A stretch of DNA of 5,463 nt. Origin: Thermoplasmata archaeon (GTDB lineage: Archaea > Thermoplasmatota > E2 > DHVEG-1 > B18-G2). A program made the translations under genes and the position numbers. How positions within the stretch are numbered: the first letter of the stretch is position 1; each line of letters begins with the position of its first letter. The DNA is taken from assembly GCA_021163455.1 (NCBI GenBank), contig JAGGWT010000045.1:1-5463 (forward strand). Direction: 5' to 3'. Below the pieces are notes generated by a model. It was not told the origin of the DNA. It worked only from the letters and a program-made list of their open reading frames with translations, and did no database searches. Below are positions 1 through 4,743 of the stretch, in pieces.

Positions 1-797
1 ACCTCATCCTCTGTCAAAGGACCGGTAAACATCACCTTATCCGCTATACCGAGAGCTATAGAGAGATGTATCAACTGGGGTAGCATATCACCGGTTCCAG
101 CAACAACAAAAGAGCAATTCTCCCTTTCAAGAACCTTCTTTGCTGCCCTGAGGAAGAATTCTACACCCTTTTGCATGGTTAGCCTGCCAAGGTAAAGAAC
201 AATCTTTTTCTTTTCTCCATGTTCACCTATCGGATTCACACCATTGTGTACAACCCTGATTTTGTTCTCATCTATCCCGTATCTCTCAACTATGATCCTT
301 TTTGTATAATGGCTCACTGCTATGATTCTGTCAGCCTTTTCCATGGCATTCCTCTCTATATCTATGAACCATGGATTCGGATTGAGGTTGGCACTCCTGT
401 CATATTCTGTTGAATGCATCGTCAGGATGAGAGGTATTCCCAGTTTTTCCTTAAGCATTATTCCTGCATTTGCTGTTAACCAGTCATGACAGTGTATAAG
501 ATCATAATTCCCGTTCACCTTTTCATAGCATAGTTTATTGAATTTTTCCACTGCTGTGAAGAAATCTCCATCTATGGTCTTGGTCTCTGTTCCATAAGGG
601 TAGATGGCTGTTTCTCCCACATCAATTATCCTCAGATTCTCCAAATCACTCTTTCTGTTCTCCTTGCTAACTTTTGGAGCAAAGAAATCAATTTTGACAC
701 CAAGTTTGGCGAGAGAGCGTGTCAGATAATAACAATGCGTACCAAGCCCCCCCACCTTGAAAGGCGGGTATTCCCATCCTATCATGGCGATTTTCAT
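1..797 (-). CDS. GT4-like glycosyltransferase (glycogen-synthase-like), N-terminal part, cut by window edge
   Basis: Retaining GT-B glycosyltransferase that should move a sugar from a nucleotide-sugar donor in the cytoplasm. I translated it by hand: 265 codons are open from ATG at 797 to the left edge, with no stop. The N-terminal Rossmann half begins MKIAMIGWEYPPF, followed by KVGGLGTH (residues 14-21), the glycine-rich donor/acceptor loop that resembles the KxGGL motif of glycogen synthases. HCHDW (102-106) and TMHSTEYD (126-133) are typical GT4 motifs. VVHNGVNP (182-189) marks the linker, and LGRLTMQKG (203-211) opens the C-terminal half with the Arg205/Lys210 pair that binds donor phosphate. 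The later E-x7-E region lies outside the window. AAGGAG at 806-811, 8 nt before the ATG, supports the start. The gene follows the winged-helix gene by 13 nt, so the two are probably cotranscribed. The acceptor is uncertain: glycogen is suggested by the nearby phosphorylase, but GT4 enzymes also make glycolipids, trehalose and sucrose-like products. Confidence 0.9.
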   Translation of the reverse strand, partial: MKIAMIGWEYPPFKVGGLGTHCYYLTRSLAKLGVKIDFFAPKVSKENRKSDLENLRIIDVGETAIYPYGTETKTIDGDFFTAVEKFNKLCYEKVNGNYDLIHCHDWLTANAGIMLKEKLGIPLILTMHSTEYDRSANLNPNPWFIDIERNAMEKADRIIAVSHYTKRIIVERYGIDENKIRVVHNGVNPIGEHGEKKKIVLYLGRLTMQKGVEFFLRAAKKVLERENCSFVVAGTGDMLPQLIHLSIALGIADKVMFTGPLTEDE

Positions 798-805
798 TTC
801 CTTTT

Positions 806-811
806 CTCCTT
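806..811 (-). promoter_or_regulatory. Ribosome binding site of the glycosyltransferase gene
   Basis: AAGGAG on the minus strand lies 8 nt before the ATG at 797 and overlaps the last base of the upstream TGA stop (811-813). This placement fixes the glycosyltransferase start and suggests translational coupling to the winged-helix gene. Confidence 0.75.
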
Positions 812-1194
812 CACTTTAACATCCATTTTCCATTAACAAGCTCAACCTTATCTTCTCTTGCAAGCCAGCCGAGAGCAGACAGCACTTCTTTTTTATCCAT
901 ATCCAGAAGTTCTGCAAGTTCATCCTCTGTGAGTTCTCCCCAGATGTTGAGGGTTCTCCAGACCTTCCCTGCTCTGCTACCTATATCCCAGACAAGGTTT
1001 GTTTCACCAATCTCAAAGAATTCACCAACCTTTCTTATCTTATTTTCTCTTGCGAGCCAACCTATAGCGCCGTAAAACTCATCATCTTTTAATTTAACCT
1101 TTTTCTTTAACTTACGCTCAGGACATTTTTTCTTTTCTTCCAAAAATCTCCATACCTTCCATGCACTCTCACCAAACATTTTAGTTACAGTCAT
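811..1194 (-). CDS. Tandem winged-helix (DUF2582-type) protein, putative regulator
   Basis: A 127-residue soluble protein made of two copies of a roughly 55-residue winged-helix unit. Copy 1 spans about residues 7-64 and copy 2 about 71-126. They align through SAWKVWRFL / RAGKVWRTL and AIGWLARENKI / ALGWLAREDKV. The second copy is closer to the pattern I associate with the archaeal and bacterial DUF2582 winged-helix family; the first is more lysine-rich, with KLKKKVKLK at about 28-36. No membrane segment or catalytic motif is visible. DNA binding is plausible for the fold but not shown, and members of this family are mostly uncharacterised. The start at 1194 is backed by GGTGAGGGAG just upstream; Met6 is an alternative. 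It sits 87 nt downstream of the transporter gene and 13 nt upstream of the glycosyltransferase gene, so it may regulate or be cotranscribed with them. Family assignment is from recall of conserved motifs, not from a search. Confidence 0.85.
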   Translation of the reverse strand: MTVTKMFGESAWKVWRFLEEKKKCPERKLKKKVKLKDDEFYGAIGWLARENKIRKVGEFFEIGETNLVWDIGSRAGKVWRTLNIWGELTEDELAELLDMDKKEVLSALGWLAREDKVELVNGKWMLK

Positions 1195-1198
1195 ATAT

Positions 1199-1208
1199 CT
1201 CCCTCACC
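1199..1208 (-). promoter_or_regulatory. Ribosome binding site of the winged-helix gene
   Basis: GGTGAGGGAG on the minus strand contains two partial matches to the archaeal anti-Shine-Dalgarno complement (GGTGA and GGGAG) and ends 4 nt before the ATG at 1194. It supports that start over the internal Met6 codon. Confidence 0.65.
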
Positions 1209-1236
1209 AATCCGCTCAAAGATAGAATACACATTG

Positions 1237-1246
1237 TGGTATTTAT
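1237..1246 (-). promoter_or_regulatory. Possible internal promoter (TATA-like box) before the winged-helix gene
   Basis: ATAAATACCA on the minus strand resembles an archaeal TATA box. Transcription about 25 nt downstream would start near 1219 and give a leader of roughly 25 nt that includes the ribosome binding site at 1199-1208. Nine of the ten bases are identical to the TATA-like box placed upstream of the transporter gene (4420-4429), which supports a shared promoter type. The short T5 run on this strand at 1263-1267 could weakly end transcripts from the transporter gene just before it. The evidence is pattern and spacing only. Confidence 0.4.
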
Positions 1247-1281
1247 CGGTTACTATATCAACAAAAACGATACAGGTTTCA

Positions 1282-4200
1282 TCATTTTCTTTCGCTTTTT
1301 CCCAATCTCTTTGTGTATAGTGACAGCAGAGGAGGAAGTATAAGGAGAGTCGTTACCAGAGCATAGAATATCGTCAGAGCTGTTATGATTCCGAACTGTT
1401 GCTCTGGGGGCATGGGGGAAAGCACAAGTATGCTGAATCCTGCTATGGTGGTTAAGGCAGAGATAAATATGGCGCCGCCGATGTGCGCAAATGTATCCTC
1501 AACCACCTTTTCACTATCCTTGCTATTTTGCAGTACAAGTTTATATCTTTCAATTGCATGGATGGCATATGTGATACCCAGGCCTATGGTGAGAGATGTG
1601 ACCATCACGGTCATTACGTTTAGGGTGTAGTTCAGCAGATAGATGCTGCCTATTATCCATATACAGGATAGTATTACTGGAGTCATTGCGATGCTTCCAA
1701 GAGAAATTTTTCGGTAGACTACAATCAGAACCAGACCCGCGACAAAGAGACAGACAAATGTCGATTTGAGTTGACTTTCGGTTAATGATTTGGTTATGGT
1801 ATATATAAGAGAGATAGGTCCGGTCACTGTTACCTTAACATTTCCGCAAGAGATGACATCGTTGGTCAATTCCCTATAGACACTTTCCGTAAACTCACTC
1901 GATATCTTTTCACTCACAAGATGAACCCTTATCAAAGTTGCATCATAACCGTGATTTCTGTGAAGAACATATTTTACGTTTGGCTCTCTCTCGTAGAGAT
2001 AATCCAGCAGATTCTTCAAATCTTTATTGGTACGTGGAATGAATCTGCTATCCAGGTTAAATTTCTCAATAATGCTCCTGTTACTCTTTGCTGCATCCTC
2101 TATCACGGATAAAATGCTTTCAACTTTCAATCTCCCATCAGGATATCTTGCTATGGTTTTATCATCCTTCATGTTTTCTATGGTTTTGTAGATGCTCTCC
2201 ATCGTTCTGACGGAGCAAATATCCCCTTCAAACAAAATGTACTCCTCCATTCTGGATGCCGAAGGGAAAAGATTAGAAACCTTTTCGAGGGTTTTCATGG
2301 CAGGTGTATTTTCAGGGAGAAATTCCTCCATGCTGAACGAATAGTTCACCTTCGTTGCACTGTACAGAAAGATTATGGTTATAAGGGTTAGAAAAATCAC
2401 AACAAATTTTCCGTTTTTCAGTACAAAGGAGGAGAAAATCCTCATTCCTTTTTCCAAGCTCAACTTTTTTCCATCCGATGAAACAACCTTCTTTTTCTTT
2501 TTATCCAGCAAGTAAACAACTGCAGCTTCAAAGGTTACAGTTACTATAAATGCATAGAATATCCCAAATGCGCAGAGTATACCAAAGTTTCTTATGGGTG
2601 GAATACTAGAGTTCAAAAATGACAGGAAACTAATTGATGTCGTCAGTGTGGCTAAAAACATCGCTGTACCAACATTTTTTATAGATGTTTTTATTGCATC
2701 CAGCGGTTTCATACCTTTTGACAACTCCGCTCTGTAGTTGTAAAACAGATGAACCGAATAATCTACACCCAGCCCCATTATCAGAGGAATCAGCGCAACA
2801 CTCATCGCGTTGAATTTCATTCCAAACAAAACCATTGAGCCGAAAAGCCATACTATTGATATGGAGAGACAGATGAGAGGGAGAAAGATGTAGGAGATCC
2901 TCCTGAAATGTATCAGAAGGATAAGTATGATTGCTATGAAGATGCCTGGCGTTATATACCTGTTCGATTCATTCGTTAAAACATCTATCTGGTAAGAAAT
3001 TACGCTTCCCCCTGTTATCTCCATGTGAAAATCATCTTCCAGTTCCTTAATTTTGATGCATAACTCCTTTCCAACCTTTTTTGCTTCATTAAGACTCAGT
3101 GTTTTGTTTTCCTGAACAATGATCAGTGTTGTTTTCCTATCATTGGATAACATGGACTCTATCGATTCTGCTATATCATTGAAAAATGGAGGTTTTATGA
3201 GAATGTATCTGGTGGAGTCCGCTGAATCCAGAACAACCCAGTTCCTGTTCAAATCCTTCATAGACAATGTGAAATTTGTATCAAGATGCGACAAAATCGT
3301 CTTCATTTCCTCCATATTGATTCCACGTTTCTCCATTGCTCTTGTGATGATCCTCAATTTTCCAATCCAGTTCAAAAAGTGCTGCAGTTCTTCTCCTTTA
3401 ATCCCCACTCCGAACCAGGGAAATCTGTAAATCCTGCTTTTTATACTGAGGTTGACAAGCCTTGCAGGCAACTGATTTCCGTCGAATTTCGGTGCAATCC
3501 CGAATTTTCCCAGTTCATCCTTACTCATGTTTATAACGATTGTGCTGTTACCAAAATCAAAGAAGAAACTAGATTCTTCCAGTTTGATTGGGAAGTATGT
3601 GCTGAAGTTTTTCGGTTTCATCCACAAATAAACGTTATTTTTCCATTCATTCCTTCTCAAAATGTTTTTGATGTTATCAAGTAAACCGTTTCCGACCAGC
3701 CATTTTACCCCAGGTTCATATCTCGCGCCAATCATATAATTTATTTTCAACTCCTCACAGGGTGCAAGACCGTTGAGAAAACAAACATCCCATTCCACCG
3801 GTCTGATACATTTATCCCTGATTTCGGAAAGGTCTCTTAATTTTATCAAAATCTGGAATTTTCCATCTCCATCTACCATCCATGCTTTTTCTATGTCTGC
3901 ATAACCCTCCTTCTGATACGTGGAATCTGTACACAATTCTAGGAAACTTTCATTAAAGAAAACATCCTGAATCAACATCTCTATTTCCTCATCTGAACAT
4001 TCGGAGAGAGGTTTGTGATACTCGGCAAAGGAAATAGCTTCAACAAGATTAGAGATGCCAAACACATTTTCCACACCTTTGGTTTCATTCAGAGACATAA
4101 CAACCCTGTGAAGTTTCCTGAGATTACTGGGGAGCATAATATCCTTTTTAGATTCCACAAGAACCATCTCAACATCTGACCCGCCACCAAAATACTCTGT

Positions 4201-4371
4201 CACCTTGTTTTCAGCTTGAACCAGTTTGTTATCTTTTGGCAGAAAATCTTCCATGGATGTACCGCTCTCCATCGATGGAATCAGCGAAGAAAATAGTGCA
4301 GTGATAATCAGAATAACGAGAATCACTGTATAGGGTCTCTTTCCAACGAAATCCGCGATGGCACTGAACAT
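1282..4371 (-). CDS. RND-superfamily exporter (HAE3/MMPL-like), 1029 residues with enlarged first loop
   Basis: Membrane exporter of the RND superfamily, probably driven by an ion gradient; the substrate is unknown, but HAE3/MMPL relatives move lipids and other hydrophobic molecules. It has the classic two-fold layout: TM1 (about 15-33), a large outer loop (34-471), TM2-6 (about 472-622), TM7 (about 655-671), a second loop (672-869) and TM8-12 (about 870-1017). The halves match at SMEDFLPKDN (39-48) / SMEEFLPENT (680-689), and at GLGVDYSVH (533-541) / GLGITYAIH (930-938) in TM4 and TM10. Asp537 is the expected ion-coupling acid; its partner in the second half is Thr934. The first loop is about 240 residues longer than the second. 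The start at 4371 follows GGGTGGA (4377-4383) and leads directly into a short cytoplasmic tail and TM1. It is divergent from the AbrB-type gene and upstream of the winged-helix gene. The C-terminus ends in a basic tail, KRLGKSERK, and a possible frame-shifted extension follows. Confidence 0.93.
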   Translation of the reverse strand: MFSAIADFVGKRPYTVILVILIITALFSSLIPSMESGTSMEDFLPKDNKLVQAENKVTEYFGGGSDVEMVLVESKKDIMLPSNLRKLHRVVMSLNETKGVENVFGISNLVEAISFAEYHKPLSECSDEEIEMLIQDVFFNESFLELCTDSTYQKEGYADIEKAWMVDGDGKFQILIKLRDLSEIRDKCIRPVEWDVCFLNGLAPCEELKINYMIGARYEPGVKWLVGNGLLDNIKNILRRNEWKNNVYLWMKPKNFSTYFPIKLEESSFFFDFGNSTIVINMSKDELGKFGIAPKFDGNQLPARLVNLSIKSRIYRFPWFGVGIKGEELQHFLNWIGKLRIITRAMEKRGINMEEMKTILSHLDTNFTLSMKDLNRNWVVLDSADSTRYILIKPPFFNDIAESIESMLSNDRKTTLIIVQENKTLSLNEAKKVGKELCIKIKELEDDFHMEITGGSVISYQIDVLTNESNRYITPGIFIAIILILLIHFRRISYIFLPLICLSISIVWLFGSMVLFGMKFNAMSVALIPLIMGLGVDYSVHLFYNYRAELSKGMKPLDAIKTSIKNVGTAMFLATLTTSISFLSFLNSSIPPIRNFGILCAFGIFYAFIVTVTFEAAVVYLLDKKKKKVVSSDGKKLSLEKGMRIFSSFVLKNGKFVVIFLTLITIIFLYSATKVNYSFSMEEFLPENTPAMKTLEKVSNLFPSASRMEEYILFEGDICSVRTMESIYKTIENMKDDKTIARYPDGRLKVESILSVIEDAAKSNRSIIEKFNLDSRFIPRTNKDLKNLLDYLYEREPNVKYVLHRNHGYDATLIRVHLVSEKISSEFTESVYRELTNDVISCGNVKVTVTGPISLIYTITKSLTESQLKSTFVCLFVAGLVLIVVYRKISLGSIAMTPVILSCIWIIGSIYLLNYTLNVMTVMVTSLTIGLGITYAIHAIERYKLVLQNSKDSEKVVEDTFAHIGGAIFISALTTIAGFSILVLSPMPPEQQFGIITALTIFYALVTTLLILPPLLSLYTKRLGKSERK

Positions 4372-4376
4372 ATTTA

Positions 4377-4383
4377 TCCACCC
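4377..4383 (-). promoter_or_regulatory. Ribosome binding site of the RND transporter gene
   Basis: GGGTGGA on the minus strand, 5 nt before the ATG at 4371, fits the GGTG-type archaeal Shine-Dalgarno. It supports the chosen start and implies a transcript with a leader. Confidence 0.6.
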
Positions 4384-4411
4384 AATTGTATAATATAGTG
4401 ATGAATTGTAT
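4384..4411. repeat. Direct repeat AATTGTAT, 20-bp period, in the divergent promoter
   Basis: AATTGTAT occurs exactly at 4384-4391 and again at 4404-4411, so the copies lie 20 bp apart, close to two helical turns and on the same face of DNA. They flank the predicted transporter transcription start near 4400. This layout would suit a dimeric regulator such as the neighbouring AbrB-type protein, but binding is inference. Confidence 0.45.
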
Positions 4412-4419
4412 CAAATTAC

Positions 4420-4429
4420 TGGTATTTAA
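4420..4429 (-). promoter_or_regulatory. Putative promoter (TATA-like box) of the RND transporter gene
   Basis: TTAAATACCA on the minus strand resembles an archaeal TATA box preceded by an A-rich BRE-like stretch. A start about 25 nt downstream, near 4400, would give a roughly 29-nt leader holding the GGGTGGA site. It shares TAAATACCA with the box at 1237-1246. A second AT-rich candidate, CTATATTATA at 4389-4398, is less likely because it would start transcription at about the ATG and exclude the ribosome binding site. Confidence 0.5.
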
Positions 4430-4453
4430 TTCTTATGATAATAATGAAAAATC

Positions 4454-4464
4454 ATAAATATATG
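4454..4464 (+). promoter_or_regulatory. Putative promoter (TATA box) of the AbrB-type gene, leaderless start
   Basis: ATAAATATATG on the plus strand contains AAATATAT (4456-4463), centred about 26 nt before the A of the ATG at 4486. That is the archaeal TATA-to-start distance, so the transcript would begin at or next to the start codon. The A-rich TGAAAAAT just upstream could serve as the BRE. The lack of a Shine-Dalgarno before 4486 agrees with a leaderless message. Confidence 0.5.
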
Positions 4465-4485
4465 AAATTATATAAGAGAAACTTA

Positions 4486-4716
4486 ATGGAAGAAGAACTG
4501 GAATTTCATGGGAGCACAACAGTTGGCGAGAGGGGACAGATATCCCTACCGATCTCCATAAGAAGAAAATACAACATAAAAGCAGGGGATAAACTACTGA
4601 TTCTCGGCAAGGGCGAGGACGATCTGTGGTGTATCCTCCTTCTCAAAGGAGAAATTCTGAGCAAATTGCTGGTTAAATTTGAAAAAAGCATAAAGGACAT
4701 TCTCAGCAAAGTGTAA
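4486..4716 (+). CDS. AbrB/MazE/SpoVT-type DNA-binding regulator
   Basis: Small DNA-binding protein of the swapped-hairpin AbrB fold, 76 residues from the chosen start. The core runs from about residue 9 to 45: STTVGERGQISLP, then ISIRRKYNIKAGDKLLIL, which matches the family pattern of a Gly-Gln-hydrophobic-x-(I/L)-Pro strand, an R-rich turn and a GDKL strand. Residues 46-76 form a linker with Trp and Cys (DDLWCILLLKG) and a likely C-terminal amphipathic helix (EILSKLLVKFEKSIKDIL) that could aid oligomerisation. An in-frame ATG at 4435 would add 17 residues (another lies at 4462), but that stretch holds the TATA box, lacks similarity to the fold and has no Shine-Dalgarno, so 4486 is preferred. 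The gene is divergent from the RND transporter across about 114 nt and convergent with glgP. Likely role: autoregulation and control of the transporter. An antitoxin role is unlikely because no partner toxin gene adjoins it. Confidence 0.85.
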   Translation: MEEELEFHGSTTVGERGQISLPISIRRKYNIKAGDKLLILGKGEDDLWCILLLKGEILSKLLVKFEKSIKDILSKV

Positions 4717-4730
4717 AAAGAGATTATCTC
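4715..4730 (-). terminator. Probable terminator of the glucan phosphorylase gene
   Basis: On the minus strand, 13 nt after the TGA at 4744-4746, GAGATAATCTC (a short stem GAGA/TCTC with a TAA loop) is followed directly by TTTTT (4715-4719). Archaeal termination depends mainly on such T runs; the stem is weak. Its place in the 27-nt gap between two convergent genes fits this role. Confidence 0.45.
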
Positions 4731-4743
4731 CTCAGACAGCAAC

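Noticed and set aside
219..413. Plus-strand 64-codon open frame
   Set aside because: Antisense to the glycosyltransferase, which shows clear family motifs across the same bases.
1252..1286. Ten-codon frame MMKPVSFLLI overlapping the transporter stop
   Set aside because: Too short, lacks its own ribosome binding site and is not distinguishable from chance. The other frame in this spacer is the more coding-like one.
2630..2851. Minus-strand 73-codon open frame
   Set aside because: It is an alternative frame of the transporter TM3-TM5 region and has no features of its own.
3119..3684. Two overlapping plus-strand open frames of 103 and 132 codons
   Set aside because: They lie wholly antisense to the transporter, whose membrane-protein motifs are clear, and their translations show no domain or plausible start signal.
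4720..4730. 11-bp palindrome GAGATTATCTC as an operator
   Set aside because: It sits between convergent gene ends and adjoins a T5 run on the minus strand, so a terminator is the simpler reading.
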